Positions 8,515 to 16,697 of a DNA stretch of 64,000 nucleotides are shown here, piece by piece. The stretch comes from an uncultured Rhodocyclaceae bacterium (GTDB lineage Bacteria; Pseudomonadota; Gammaproteobacteria; Burkholderiales; Rhodocyclaceae). The position numbers were made by a program, and so were the translations under genes. Location of the stretch: positions 434,001 through 498,000 of the forward strand of contig OU015322.1 of the NCBI GenBank assembly GCA_907163225.1. Reading direction: 5' to 3'. The notes under the pieces are model-generated. The model saw nothing but the letters and a program-made list of their open reading frames with translations. It did not search any database and was not told the DNA's origin. Position 1 is the first letter of the stretch. The number at the start of each line of letters is the position of its first letter.

Positions 8515-8605
8515 GATTACACCTAATCGAAAACCGGCATTTTGGATTCTTGCCCGGTTCCTGCCTGAAAATTCCTGAATTTCTGTTTTTATTGATTACA
8601 CCTAA
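8515..8605. repeat. Two copies of GATTACACCTAA, 79 bp apart
   Basis: The 12-mer occurs at 8515-8526 and 8594-8605. The second copy overlaps the stop codon of the 340-residue gene, the first lies upstream of the 271-residue gene. A short palindrome GGCCAAATGGCC sits at 8495-8506. The pair could be a regulator-binding or processing site in this 118-bp intergenic stretch. Confidence 0.5.
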
Positions 8606-9294
8606 ACAGATGCTTGGTGCATCGCCTCAATAAATTCCTTTCTGAATTCAACCTTCACCCTGTCCTCAATGTTCTTCTTTCTGTCCGGCCAATCCCCGGA
8701 CGCCCGCAACTGCCATTCTTGATAGCCGAAATAGGCACGAAACAAGTCCATCGGTATCCGCCGAATGTAATACGTGTCCTGCCAGATACTCAAATCACGA
8801 ATCACCTTCACCGTTCGCGGGTATGTCTGTAACGCCACGGCTGGCGTAACGCCTAAAAACTGTTGCCCTGCCACGGCACTCGACCCTAACCACTCCACTC
8901 CCCGTTTAGCCACTTCCGACCATCTAGCCATTGCCGCCGCCATCGAATCCGTGTCTGGAATAAACCAATCTCTCGCTGTTTCCGGTCGATATTCCCTAAC
9001 ACCTGCGAAGCTATCAACAAAACAGTATCTTAAATACTTTCTGACTGCCCCATCGCTGCCAGTCGCAGTTACCAGTATTGCCGCCCTGACGTGCCATGTA
9101 ACCGGCCCCACGTTTTGACTTGACGCGAATTGCATGGTATTCCATCCCGGCAAACCACCAGCCAACACCCCAGAACCCGGAATTGCATCCCCCAACCACG
9201 ACCCCGGCACGACCTCTGCCGTCATGTAATCCGACACCCTTACATCTGTTTTAAGTATTGCGTGTGTATTCCCTTCCAGCGACATCCCGACCTC
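8602..9294 (-). pseudogene. 3' two thirds of a 340-residue phage protein interrupted by the transposon
   Basis: The segment contributes residues 111-340 of a protein whose first 110 codons lie at 44736-45065. If the transposon and one copy of TACAC are removed, the reading continues exactly in frame (GGT GTA | GAG GTC GGG ATG). The C-terminal part is rich in aromatic residues and predicted strands (WHVRAAILVTATGSDG, TYYIRRIPMDLFRAYFGYQE) and ends in a charged helix. It is the only large beta-rich protein of the element apart from the fibre, so it is a candidate capsid protein, though no homologue was recognised. A new ATG at 9285 could allow a shortened product of 227 residues. Confidence 0.8.
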
Positions 9295-9299
9295 TACAC
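9295..9299. repeat. Left copy of the 5-bp target-site duplication (TACAC)
   Basis: TACAC stands directly outside the left inverted repeat and again at 44736-44740 outside the right one. A 5-bp duplication is the rule for Tn3-family transposition. Confidence 0.93.
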
Positions 9300-9332
9300 G
9301 AGGGTCGGACGGGAATCATGAAAAATTCCCCG
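9300..9332 (+). repeat. Left terminal inverted repeat (IRL)
   Basis: It starts GAGGGTCGGACGGGAATCAT and ends AATTCCCCG. It matches the reverse complement of 44703-44735 at 32 of 33 positions. The identity stops sharply on the inner side. Confidence 0.95.
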
Positions 9333-9340
9333 AAAATCGC

Positions 9341-10414
9341 CTACTCTTCTGAATTAAAAAGAGAATTCTGACTGTCAGCGCTATTCTTTGTGTTGACGCT
9401 TTTCGCCGGCGGTGCCTGCAAAGCCGTGAGTTTCTCAAAGATTTTCTCGTGGCTGACGACAACGGCTTTTGCCGCCATCAGTTCGGATTCCAGCCGCTGC
9501 CCCGTTTCCGCAGTCTCCTGTAGCTTGCTGACGTTCGCTTGGTTTTCCTTGTCCAGATCGGTCACCCGCGCATTGGCTTGCGCCAATTGCGCTAACAACT
9601 GTTGGTTTTTCACCTCGGCAACGGCCAACTGCTCTTTGGCCGAACGCAGTGATCGTAACTCGCCCTCTTGTCGATGAAGTTCACTGCGTGCATTTCCAAG
9701 CTCACTTGATAGCCTGGCATTGCTTTCGTGGCTACTGATCAATTCTTGCTGCTTGGTATTCACCGAGTCCTTGGCAGAACGTAATTCGCCCTGCAGGAAC
9801 TGAATCTGTTGTTCGGATTGCCGTTGATCCTGCTCCCGTTGTTCTTTGGCTGCAGTACGGAAATGCTCCAGCGCTTCGCGGGCGTGTTGATGCTTCTCTT
9901 CCAGGGAAAGACGATGCGTTTCCTCCTTGGCCAGTTGCCCTTCCATGTCCTGAATGCGCTGAGCCATTTGGGCGCGGGCAATCCGCGCTTCCTGAAGCGC
10001 TGCCACGGTGTTCGCATGAGCGGTTTTTTCAGTGGACAGATCGAGGGCTTGGCGCTCGACCTGTCCGCGGAACGATTCGACCTCGCTACGCAACGCGGTC
10101 ATGGCGTCGTTCAGAGCCGCAATTTCTGCCTTGTGTTTGTCGGTCAGCGCGGTCATGCGCTGATTGGCTTCCTGGTGCAGGCGTTCGGCCAGCCTGGCTG
10201 ACAAATCTTGGATGGCTTCGCTGACCGCGACCTGGGTGCCGGTACTCCCGCCTTCCTCTTCCTCGATCTCCTTCAGATAGCGGTGGATCGTGCCTTTCGA
10301 GCCGGTATCGCCCAATTCGCTACGGATGGCGTCGATCGATGGATAGCGCCCCATCGCCAACAGGTTGTTACGTGCTCTGACGACTTCTGATTTGTAAATT
10401 CCGGCTCTGGCCAT
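9341..10414 (-). CDS. KfrA/TnpT-like DNA-binding coiled-coil protein
   Basis: The product has 357 residues. Residues 1-60 match the KfrA N-terminal DNA-binding domain (VVRARNNLLAMGRYPSIDAI, then GSKGTIHRYLKEIE). The next 270 residues form a long Glu/Gln/Ala-rich coiled coil. KfrA proteins repress their own promoter and act in plasmid maintenance. A protein of the same build, TnpT, works with the tyrosine recombinase TnpS in resolving Tn4651-type cointegrates. Here it lies 8 bases inside the left terminal repeat, and the recombinase is at the other end, so a resolution role is inferred. A perfect palindrome in front of it is a likely operator. Confidence 0.85.
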   Translation of the reverse strand: MARAGIYKSEVVRARNNLLAMGRYPSIDAIRSELGDTGSKGTIHRYLKEIEEEEGGSTGTQVAVSEAIQDLSARLAERLHQEANQRMTALTDKHKAEIAALNDAMTALRSEVESFRGQVERQALDLSTEKTAHANTVAALQEARIARAQMAQRIQDMEGQLAKEETHRLSLEEKHQHAREALEHFRTAAKEQREQDQRQSEQQIQFLQGELRSAKDSVNTKQQELISSHESNARLSSELGNARSELHRQEGELRSLRSAKEQLAVAEVKNQQLLAQLAQANARVTDLDKENQANVSKLQETAETGQRLESELMAAKAVVVSHEKIFEKLTALQAPPAKSVNTKNSADSQNSLFNSEE

Positions 10415-10442
10415 GGCATCCTCGAATTTCGTACCGTATTAC

Positions 10443-10457
10443 GTAATATGATATTAC
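10443..10457. promoter_or_regulatory. Palindromic operator upstream of the KfrA/TnpT-like gene
   Basis: GTAATAT-G-ATATTAC is a perfect 15-bp dyad 29 bases upstream of the start codon, inside an AT-rich patch that also holds ATTACGTAAT. KfrA proteins bind such dyads in their own promoters. The rest of the 311-bp space up to the czcE start (10415-10725) shows no further clear gene; it is a candidate location for a resolution site. Confidence 0.6.
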
Positions 10458-10725
10458 ATACTAAATTATAGAAATTCAAGGCCATGCAAATGCAAATTGT
10501 AAGACGTGATAATGGTTGATTATTTGTTGTGATATGCGGTCGAGCGGAAAATTCATGTAGGAATGGTACGAAATAGCCGGTTCGCTTCCTGACAATTTGC
10601 GTACATAAGCTTTCAAAAATGTAACGCGGGGGTCAGCGTCCTGTTGGTATCGGAATCCTAAGATGGCATCACGGTTGGACGAAATGAGTCCGACACGATT
10701 AACCCGATGTCACAAGGAGAGAACC

Positions 10726-11118
10726 ATGAAAACGAAATTTTCCAAACTTGCCCTGATTGCTGCGATTGGCCTCGCTGCTGCCGGAACGAGCTACGCTCAC
10801 GAAGACTATTCCGAAGCCGGCACCTACCATTGGCTGAGCCACGTTTCAGAAAGCAAGAGCGCGCCGACGGCAAATCAACAGGCTTCGTTTGGCTACGCTG
10901 CCACGAAGAATGCCGACCGCGAAATCACCCTGGCCAGCGGCAGCAAGTATCTGAACGTGACACGCCTTGAGACCGTCAAGATCAATATCGGTGGCAAGAG
11001 CATCGTCTGGACCTTCGATACGCTCGGTACCGCACCGTTTCCGCTCGCCAAGATCGTATCTGGAGCCGACGGCATCACAGTCTATGTAACCGAGAACCCT
11101 TCCTACCAAGGCGGTTGA
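10726..11118 (+). CDS. czcE: CzcE-family periplasmic heavy-metal-binding protein
   Basis: This is a 130-residue secreted protein. The signal peptide (MKTKFSKLALIAAIGLAAAG) is cleaved near SYAHED. The mature part is a small beta-rich domain with the CzcE pattern, including LNVTRLETVKINIGGKSIVW and a closing ITVYVTENPSYQGG. CzcE of Cupriavidus binds copper in the periplasm and modulates metal resistance. The start was set at 10726 because AAGGAGAG stands 6 bases upstream. It is the first cargo gene, 105 bases before copK and in the same direction. Confidence 0.8.
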   Translation: MKTKFSKLALIAAIGLAAAGTSYAHEDYSEAGTYHWLSHVSESKSAPTANQQASFGYAATKNADREITLASGSKYLNVTRLETVKINIGGKSIVWTFDTLGTAPFPLAKIVSGADGITVYVTENPSYQGG

Positions 11119-11223
11119 TCAGCCTGACCGATGAGTGACGAAATTGTCACTCATCGGTTGGCAAATTGTCAGGATCAACTCACTAATATTTATATGCGGT
11201 ACAACTTCTTGAGGAGATTTAAA

Positions 11224-11502
11224 ATGTTGAAAAAAATGCTTGCAATCGTGGCCCTGAGCTCACTGGGTGTTTCCGCCTATGCCGTTGATGCATCTCAAGT
11301 GCAGAAGTCCATCGAACTGAAAGACGGCTCGACGGTTTATATCTTCAAAGACGGAAAGATGGGCATGGAGGACAAATATGGTCGTGCGACATACATGGAG
11401 TCTGGTCACGTGATGGAAACCAAGGATGGCAAAAAAATCATCATGAACGGAAATGAAATCTGGCGTGTTGATGAATTGCTGCACAAAGATCACCGCGGCT
11501 AA
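11224..11502 (+). CDS. copK: Periplasmic copper-binding protein CopK
   Basis: This small secreted protein binds Cu(I)/Cu(II) cooperatively and is induced strongly by copper in metal-resistant betaproteobacteria. The signal peptide covers about residues 1-20 and cleavage after AYA gives a mature protein starting VDASQVQKSIELKDGS. The Met-rich copper site is visible in the two stretches KDGKMGMEDKYG and YMESGHVMETKDGKKIIM. The length (92) matches the family. A good GAGGAG lies 9 bases before the ATG. Its gene is followed by a hairpin terminator. Confidence 0.92.
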   Translation: MLKKMLAIVALSSLGVSAYAVDASQVQKSIELKDGSTVYIFKDGKMGMEDKYGRATYMESGHVMETKDGKKIIMNGNEIWRVDELLHKDHRG

Positions 11503-11511
11503 GAGATCGCC

Positions 11512-12816
11512 TCATACAGTAGCGGCTCCTTCGGGGGCCGTTTTCATTTTGAAGCACCGCTCAAGCATTACCTTCAATTCCAGTATCCATTGGGCGTGAT
11601 CTCTGGTCTGGCCTTGCTCGTAGAGCATCGGGGCAACCTGTCGGAAGACGGCATAGATCGCCGGATCGAAATGCTGCCCAACCTCGCGTTCCATGATGCT
11701 CAGCGTCTCGTCCAATGACAAAGCCGGTTTGTAGGGACGAACGGAGGTCAGTGCATCGAACACGTCGACCAGGGCAAAGATTCTTGCGGCAAGCGGGATC
11801 ACCTCTCCCGAAAGTCCGTCTGGATAGCCTTTCCCGTCAAAGCGTTCGTGATGATGCCGGATGGTCTTCTCGGCACCGGCCAACCAGGGATTGCCGGCGA
11901 CGATCTCGATGCCCAGTACGGCGTGAGTCTGCATGACCTGAAATTCTTCGCTCGTCAGCCGTCCAGGTTTCAACAGAATCTGATCCGGAATGCCAATTTT
12001 TCCAACGTCGTGGAGAAAGGCGCCCAGCACCAGTTCGGCAATGGTTTCCTTGTCTACGCCCACCGCTTCGGCAAGTGTGACCGCATAGCAGGTAACCCGG
12101 TAGTTATGGGCGTCGGTGTCCGCGTCACGCTTGGCGATGGCGTTTCCAAGGGAGCGCAGCAGTGAAAGATTGGACTCCAGGAGTCGAGACGACAATGCCA
12201 CCGTTCGGCTCAGCAATCCTGACATCAATGGGTAAAGCAACAAGGCCGCAATGAATACCGATATAGAGGCCGTCAAGGCAGCCCAGCGAATCTGCTGTTT
12301 TCTCTCTTGCAGCGCCGACCGGGACACCAGGCTGATTCCCTCGACATAGCCTGCAAGACGACCGTCATTGGCGGTTATCGGCAGAATGACCTGGACCAGT
12401 TCCTCTCCTGCCACGGGGATTCGCTTGCTATGGCTATTGGGCGGGATTGGCCATGGATGGCGCTGCTGTCGGGCAACCTCTTTCAATGCTTCGGGTAGTG
12501 GTCGCCAGGCATCAAACAGCATCTCGGCATTGGGTGCAAAAACACGAATCCCGACAAACTCGTCGGTCAGCAACTGCGAAATCGCGGAGTGACCATCACC
12601 TTTCTCTCCGCTGACAGCCAATTGCATTGCAGGCGACTCGAAATGCCTGACCCCCGCAATGGCTTGCTCAAGGGTACGCTGCTCGACGCGATACGATTCG
12701 ACCCAATAGGCAAGACCTCCCGCGAGGCTTCCAACCAGGAGCGCGCCGATGCCAAGGCGTCGCGCCAACATGCGGCGCAATTGCCGGGGAGTTTCAGGAA
12801 GCTCGAAGGTTTTCAT
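11512..12816 (-). CDS. Membrane-bound HD-GYP domain protein (c-di-GMP phosphodiesterase type)
   Basis: The product has 434 residues. Helices at about 19-40 and 183-205 enclose a periplasmic sensor-like region. The cytoplasmic part is an HD-GYP domain with HDVGKIGIPD and HHHERFDGKGYPDGLSG, so the metal-binding His/Asp set is present. HD-GYP proteins degrade c-di-GMP. The start codon overlaps the stop of the FlgB-like gene (ATGA), so the two are translationally coupled. A signalling enzyme beside a flagellar-rod homologue on a metal transposon is unusual; it may adjust motility or biofilm under metal stress (inference). Confidence 0.9.
   Translation of the reverse strand: MKTFELPETPRQLRRMLARRLGIGALLVGSLAGGLAYWVESYRVEQRTLEQAIAGVRHFESPAMQLAVSGEKGDGHSAISQLLTDEFVGIRVFAPNAEMLFDAWRPLPEALKEVARQQRHPWPIPPNSHSKRIPVAGEELVQVILPITANDGRLAGYVEGISLVSRSALQERKQQIRWAALTASISVFIAALLLYPLMSGLLSRTVALSSRLLESNLSLLRSLGNAIAKRDADTDAHNYRVTCYAVTLAEAVGVDKETIAELVLGAFLHDVGKIGIPDQILLKPGRLTSEEFQVMQTHAVLGIEIVAGNPWLAGAEKTIRHHHERFDGKGYPDGLSGEVIPLAARIFALVDVFDALTSVRPYKPALSLDETLSIMEREVGQHFDPAIYAVFRQVAPMLYEQGQTRDHAQWILELKVMLERCFKMKTAPEGAATV
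11523..11544 (+). terminator. Terminator of copK
   Basis: CGGCTCCTTCGGGGGCCG followed by TTTT forms a hairpin 20 bases downstream of the copK stop. It overlaps the 3' end of the convergent HD-GYP gene. Confidence 0.65.
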
Positions 12817-13451
12817 TTTAAATTCTGCAGTAATTCCATGAAGTGCTTGAAGTGACCGCTAACTCGATCCAGAGAAAACTGGTACATCAGCGAATTTTCA
12901 GAGAACTTCTGTCGCTCTGCGTCCATTTCTACAGTATTACCATCGGCTGCGGTTTGATACGGCACATGGTACTTCAGCGGGAACGGTGGTGCCTGCATGC
13001 CCCCTGATAAATGGCCGGTAGCGGTGGTTGCCAATGGCAACGATCCCGATGCACCTTTGACGATTTGGGCGGCCTCTTCGATATCGATATCGACGGCCTT
13101 GTAGCCTGGCGTATCGGCATTGGCGATATTCGACGCCAGGATTTGCTGTCGATAAACTCGAACGCCCAGCATTTTCTGCTGAAAATCATGACCGGCATGA
13201 CCACCTTGTCCGATTGAGAAATGGTTGGGATGGGCAGATGACGTGCTGGATGCCGTCCCGGCAACTTGCCCGCCGTGAGCGCCGTGGTTGCCTTCGGGAT
13301 TGTTGGCCTTTTGAGCAATCGCCTGATTCAATGCTTGGGAAAACCCCCCGTTGTCGGCGTTGGCCGACGCCCCTCCATGCCCCTCATGACCGCCCTGAAC
13401 CGAAGATAAAGGTGTGTTGGCAGCCGGTGGAATGGATGGAATTCCTGCCAT
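12813..13451 (-). CDS. FlgB-like flagellar rod homologue with a Gly/His-rich N-terminal extension
   Basis: The product has 212 residues. Residues from about 93 match the flagellar proximal rod protein FlgB: VYRQQILASNIANADTPGYK, then VPYQTAADGNTVEMDAERQK and a C-terminal helix. The first 90 residues are foreign to FlgB, low in complexity and carry repeated Gly/His clusters (GGHEGHGG, NHGAHGG, GGHAGHD) that could bind metal ions. No other flagellar gene is near. It is coupled to the HD-GYP gene by an ATGA overlap. A metal-responsive rod variant or a secreted metal sink exported through the flagellar system are both possible; neither is proven. Confidence 0.82.
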   Translation of the reverse strand: MAGIPSIPPAANTPLSSVQGGHEGHGGASANADNGGFSQALNQAIAQKANNPEGNHGAHGGQVAGTASSTSSAHPNHFSIGQGGHAGHDFQQKMLGVRVYRQQILASNIANADTPGYKAVDIDIEEAAQIVKGASGSLPLATTATGHLSGGMQAPPFPLKYHVPYQTAADGNTVEMDAERQKFSENSLMYQFSLDRVSGHFKHFMELLQNLK

Positions 13452-13459
13452 GACGGCGA

Positions 13460-13702
13460 CTACTCGTTCATGATCAGGATGGCCTTCACCGGATCAATCT
13501 GGCCGATGTCATGCCATCTTCGATCGCTGTCCATTATGGCAGGCTCTGCCTGGCATCCATGATTGCATTCGACGATCCAGCGTGTCTGAAGCACCGTCCG
13601 ACAATAGTTGTAACTCAGCATTTTCGGGTCACAGCCGACCGCCAGCGCCAGTGTGCGACACACACACCGATCGCCGTGCTCTGCCGGTTTGCGGATATCC
13701 AT
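13460..13702 (-). CDS. Small cysteine-rich protein, unknown function
   Basis: The ORF has 80 residues with six Cys, including CVC near the start and CNHGC near residue 46, a pattern that could coordinate a metal. It lies 8 bases upstream of the FlgB-like gene on the same strand and may be the first gene of that operon. No family was recognised. It could also be a chance ORF, since there is no strong ribosome site visible. Confidence 0.45.
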   Translation of the reverse strand: MDIRKPAEHGDRCVCRTLALAVGCDPKMLSYNYCRTVLQTRWIVECNHGCQAEPAIMDSDRRWHDIGQIDPVKAILIMNE

Positions 13703-13715
13703 GGCTGAAATAATC

Positions 13716-13735
13716 AGGCCCCGGTTTCGGGGCCT
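13716..13735 (-). terminator. Terminator-like hairpin after the His-rich periplasmic gene
   Basis: AGGCCCCG-GTTT-CGGGGCCT is a perfect 8-bp stem just downstream of the stop at 13747. The following tract is T-poor, so termination may be partial. Confidence 0.6.
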
Positions 13736-13746
13736 TTGCTGGACAG

Positions 13747-13995
13747 TTATTTACCATCTCGCGGATGGTAGTGCTTGCTCTTGTCCTTAGCTGCGTTTGG
13801 TTTATCGGCCTTGGCATCCGGCATGCTTTGCGGCATGCCGGTTTTTTCCTGGACATGGGAATGCGGCTTGCTCGCGGTCTTGTCCATTTGGGCCTCGGCG
13901 GCCTTCGGGGCGGCGGCCTTTTCATCGGCGAAGACGACGCCGGTCATCGTGGTGCCAGCAAACAGAACGGCGGCAATGAGGGAGGAAACTTTCAT
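13747..13995 (-). CDS. Small His/Lys-rich periplasmic protein
   Basis: The product has 82 residues. A signal peptide of about 23 residues (ending VVFADEKA) precedes a hydrophilic Ala/Lys/His tail with HSHVQ and KHYHPRDGK. Such short secreted proteins are common in copper and czc clusters, but no named family was recognised. About 90 bases upstream stands a GATTACATT sequence like the boxes before the cus/cop operons, so it may share their control. A hairpin follows the gene. Confidence 0.65.
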   Translation of the reverse strand: MKVSSLIAAVLFAGTTMTGVVFADEKAAAPKAAEAQMDKTASKPHSHVQEKTGMPQSMPDAKADKPNAAKDKSKHYHPRDGK

Positions 13996-14070
13996 GATCT
14001 TGGCTCCTGAGTTTGGGGATTTAAACGGTCCGAATCGAGTGAACAGTTGCAGTTTGTGCTTCCGTCACTG

Positions 14071-14325
14071 TCAACAAGGTGACTTGCTGATTACATTGCT
14101 GTCAGGAAACGAGGCTGAATACGGATTCACCAAATGCCCGACTGCTTCCGCAAGCGCATCACGCAATTGCCGTTCGCAACCTCCCATCAGAATTCCGTCT
14201 TCCAGCGCATCCTGGGCCACCTGACGAAGTTCATCCAGGTTCTCGTTGAGCACCTTGATTTTTTCCGTACAGGCAATGAGCTTCCCGGATGAGTCTTGCC
14301 AAAGCACCGGCCTTGACGACATCAT
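14071..14325 (-). CDS. Conserved hypothetical protein
   Basis: The product has 84 residues, mostly helical, with the core ACTEKIKVLNENLDELRQVA followed by a short loop and a second helix ending LVNPY. The start is placed at an ATG that overlaps the stop of the previous gene (TGATG), giving translational coupling; a longer frame upstream is less likely. No catalytic motif is visible. Together with the phasin-like gene it forms a two-gene unit between the cad region and the FlgB/HD-GYP unit. The role is unknown. Confidence 0.6.
   Translation of the reverse strand: MMSSRPVLWQDSSGKLIACTEKIKVLNENLDELRQVAQDALEDGILMGGCERQLRDALAEAVGHLVNPYSASFPDSNVISKSPC
14084..14101. promoter_or_regulatory. Possible CopR/CusR box, third copy
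   Basis: GACTTGCTGATTACATTGCTGT resembles GACTTGCGGATTACATTTCCGT at 38210-38231, and its core GATTACATT also starts the box at 34272. The second half of the dyad is degenerate here. It lies within the 3' end of the upstream gene and about 90 bases before the His-rich periplasmic gene starting at 13995. Confidence 0.45.
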
Positions 14326-14633
14326 CAAGTTAACTTTGCCGAATGTTGGGCCAGCGTCTGCAAAACTTGGTGCTGGTATTCCAAACTGTCGAGGGTATAT
14401 GTCTTCCAATACTCGATGGATGAAAAGCCGACGGCAGCCCACCATGCCCCTGCTTGCCCAGGCTCACCCAGAGAAAATGACGGTGTTCGCTCAAGGAGTT
14501 CCTTGAGCGGGGAAATCTGCGTGGAAACCATCTTTTCCAAACAGTCGAGATTCACGCCAACCAACCGGGCAACCAAATCCAAATGGAAGTCGGAAGGTGC
14601 ATTGAAGATGGCGAACGAATTGTGTGCGGACAT
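14325..14633 (-). CDS. Phasin-like small protein
   Basis: The product has 102 residues, amphipathic and largely helical. The N-terminal half (LVARLVGVNLDCLEKMVSTQ) recalls phasins, the proteins that coat polyhydroxyalkanoate granules, in which a helix of the type NLxxLEKLxxxxL is typical. The match is weak and no full domain can be confirmed by eye. Its stop overlaps the start of the 84-residue gene. The 190 bases upstream (14634-14825) show no other gene. Confidence 0.5.
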   Translation of the reverse strand: MSAHNSFAIFNAPSDFHLDLVARLVGVNLDCLEKMVSTQISPLKELLERTPSFSLGEPGQAGAWWAAVGFSSIEYWKTYTLDSLEYQHQVLQTLAQHSAKLT

Positions 14634-14825
14634 GATTTTCCCCCTGCTGCACGATCAAGGCCCATTGCCTCGTAGGGAGAGTTTGCCTGTGGGTAGCTGT
14701 CACGCCCATAACGGGCGCATTACAACCCGGTCACTGTTTCGTCAGCTTGTTGCCGTACGTCGCTGAGACGTTGTTTTTTGGGGAGGTGAAAGAAAAAGGA
14801 ATAAATCGTACGTCAACTCAATACA

Positions 14826-15314
14826 TCAACCTTGGTTGCCTTGATAGCCCTTTGCCAACCTGCGGTTTGCAGCATGCCCATGCGATCCCAGAACGTGGGA
14901 TGCCGTCTTGCCGCCAGACACAATCGCTTGCGACAACCCGTCAAGAATGCCGCAGTGCGCGGCATCCCGCGCCTCGCCACACCGCTCACGCAGGTCTTTT
15001 AGTTGCCTCTCCAGTTCCTGGAGTTCTTGCATCCGTTGGGCGACGTGCCCAATGTGCCGATCAAGCAGACGATTCACATCCGCGCAGTTTTCCTGGGGTG
15101 ACTCCTTGAAGTGCAGCAATACCCGGATTTCATCAAGCGTCATGTCCAGACCGCGACAACGCCGAATAAAGAACAGTCGCTGGACATGGGGTTCGCCATA
15201 TATGCGGTAATTGCCTTCACTGCGGGCAGGCACTGGCAGCAGCCCATCACGCTCGTAATAGCGGATTGTTTCCACATTCGTCCCGGCAAGGCGGGCCAGT
15301 TCGCCGATTTTCAT
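14826..15314 (-). CDS. cadR: MerR-family cadmium/lead-responsive regulator CadR
   Basis: The product has 162 residues. The N terminus MKIGELARLAGTNVETIRYY is the MerR winged-helix DNA-binding domain. A dimerisation helix and a metal site follow, with Cys in ENCADVN, ERCGEA and AAHCGIL, matching the three-cysteine set of CadR/PbrR. The tail is His-containing (GSHGHAANRR). The start is the Met before KIGEL; an upstream extension is out of family. It is in one unit with ynfA, divergent from cadA, whose promoter has the lengthened spacer that MerR-type activators untwist. Confidence 0.93.
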   Translation of the reverse strand: MKIGELARLAGTNVETIRYYERDGLLPVPARSEGNYRIYGEPHVQRLFFIRRCRGLDMTLDEIRVLLHFKESPQENCADVNRLLDRHIGHVAQRMQELQELERQLKDLRERCGEARDAAHCGILDGLSQAIVSGGKTASHVLGSHGHAANRRLAKGYQGNQG

Positions 15315-15330
15315 CTTCGCATCCTGACGT

Positions 15331-15669
15331 TCAAACGGGACGAGCCGGTTGGAGCATGATGATCGCCATACCGGCCAGCGCGACTGCACTGCCGACAAGA
15401 TCCCATCGAGTTGGCACAACGCCATCGATCCGCCATAGCCAGATCAGGGCAATCGCCACGTAGACACCTCCGTAGGCGGCGTAGACTCGCCCGGCAGCAC
15501 CGGGGTGCAGGGTCAGTAGCCAGGCAAACAGCCCCAAGGAGACGGCGGCGGGGATCAAGAGCCAAACTGGACGCTGCTGGGTCAGCACCAGCCACGGCAG
15601 GTAGCAGCCGATAATCTCAGCCAGCGCGGTGATGGCGAACAATCCCAGAACTTTGACGAACTCAAGCAT
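15331..15669 (-). CDS. ynfA: YnfA/UPF0060 family small membrane protein
   Basis: The product has 112 residues and four transmembrane helices, as in the YnfA family of small multidrug-resistance-like transporters. The motifs [12 protein letters not shown] and [16 protein letters not shown] match the family signature. It is 16 bases upstream of cadR on the same strand, so the two are probably co-transcribed. The substrate is unknown; presence in a cad cluster suggests a metal-linked role. Confidence 0.9.
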   Translation of the reverse strand: MLEFVKVLGLFAITALAEIIGCYLPWLVLTQQRPVWLLIPAAVSLGLFAWLLTLHPGAAGRVYAAYGGVYVAIALIWLWRIDGVVPTRWDLVGSAVALAGMAIIMLQPARPV

Positions 15670-15706
15670 GGCTTCGGCTCCGACTATTTTTCTTTATTGT
15701 AATCGC

Positions 15707-15737
15707 TTGACTCTGTAGTCACTCAAGGGTTTCTAAT
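15707..15737 (+). promoter_or_regulatory. CadR-type promoter of cadA
   Basis: The -35 TTGACT (15707-15712) and -10 TCTAAT (15732-15737) are 19 bp apart, longer than normal. Between them lies an imperfect dyad ACTCTGTAG...CTCAAGGGT. This is the layout activated by MerR-family regulators such as CadR. The GTG start of cadA is 21 bases downstream with AAGGAG in between. Confidence 0.8.
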
Positions 15738-15758
15738 GCTGGAAACAAGGAGAACGCC

Positions 15759-16697
15759 GTGAGTCCTGATCCCAACCTGAAGCCTCTTCAGAAAGCCGCC
15801 CATTGCGGATGTGCAGGCGGCTGTTCCGCAGCAGCGACCGCAGCCGCAGAAATCCCGCCAGCCTCCAATCTCGCTCAAAGCGATGGCGTGCCCGTTTTCC
15901 TGATTCCAACCATGGACTGCCCGAACGAGGAGAATGACATCCGTCGGGCGGTGGCCGGTATCGAGGGCATCCGTTCACTGCGTTTCCAACTGTCGGCACG
16001 CACCGTTTCGATAGATGCCACAACCGAAACGCTCGATGTAGCCTTGGCCGCCATCCGCAACGCGGGGTTTGACCCCAAGTCGGTGTCGGCAGGGCAGGCA
16101 GCGAATAAAAACGCCGGCCTCAGTGAGCTATGGCGAAGTGTTTTGGCGCTGGGGCTGGCCGTCGGTGCGGAAGCGCTGGATTTCTTCGCGCCCGACACAT
16201 TGCCTTTCAAGGGCTTCGGTATGGCATTAGCCGTCGTCGCCATCTGGCTGTCCGGCATTTCTACCTATAGCAAAGGCGTGGCGGCATTGCGGCGCGGGCA
16301 GTTGAACATGAACGCGCTGATGGGTGTGGCGGTGACCGGTGCCTTCCTGATCGGCCAGTGGCCCGAGGCGGCGATGGTCATGGCCTTGTATGCCATTGCC
16401 GAACTGATCGAGGCCCGCTCCGTGGATCGGGCGCGTAACGCCATCAAGGGCTTGCTCGACCTGACGCCGGAGACGGCGGAAGTCAGGCAGGCGGATGGAA
16501 CGTGGCGGGAAGTGTCGGCCGCAGAGGTAAAGCTGGAAGCCAGTGTGCGGGTCAAACCCGGCGCCCGAATACCGCTCGATGGTCAGGTGACGGCCATCAT
16601 CATTGGCGGTCCAATCAGATACTACGCCTTCCCCAAGGTGAAAAGGGAAAAAATATGTAATTATCGCAGGGCTATTTATAATGCTTTTCGGGGCTAA
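15759..16697 (+). pseudogene. cadA: Cd2+/Zn2+ P1B-type ATPase CadA, N-terminal fragment
   Basis: The fragment holds the metal-binding head and first membrane part of a CadA-type efflux ATPase. It has an N-terminal CGCAGGC cluster, an HMA domain with TMDCPNEEND (about 50-59), two to four membrane helices and the start of the actuator domain up to RIPLDGQVTA. There, near base 16597, similarity ends abruptly and the frame runs through 33 unrelated residues to a stop. The TGES loop, the CPC membrane motif and the DKTGT phosphorylation site are absent. The gene cannot give a working pump. It begins at GTG after AAGGAG. Confidence 0.9.
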
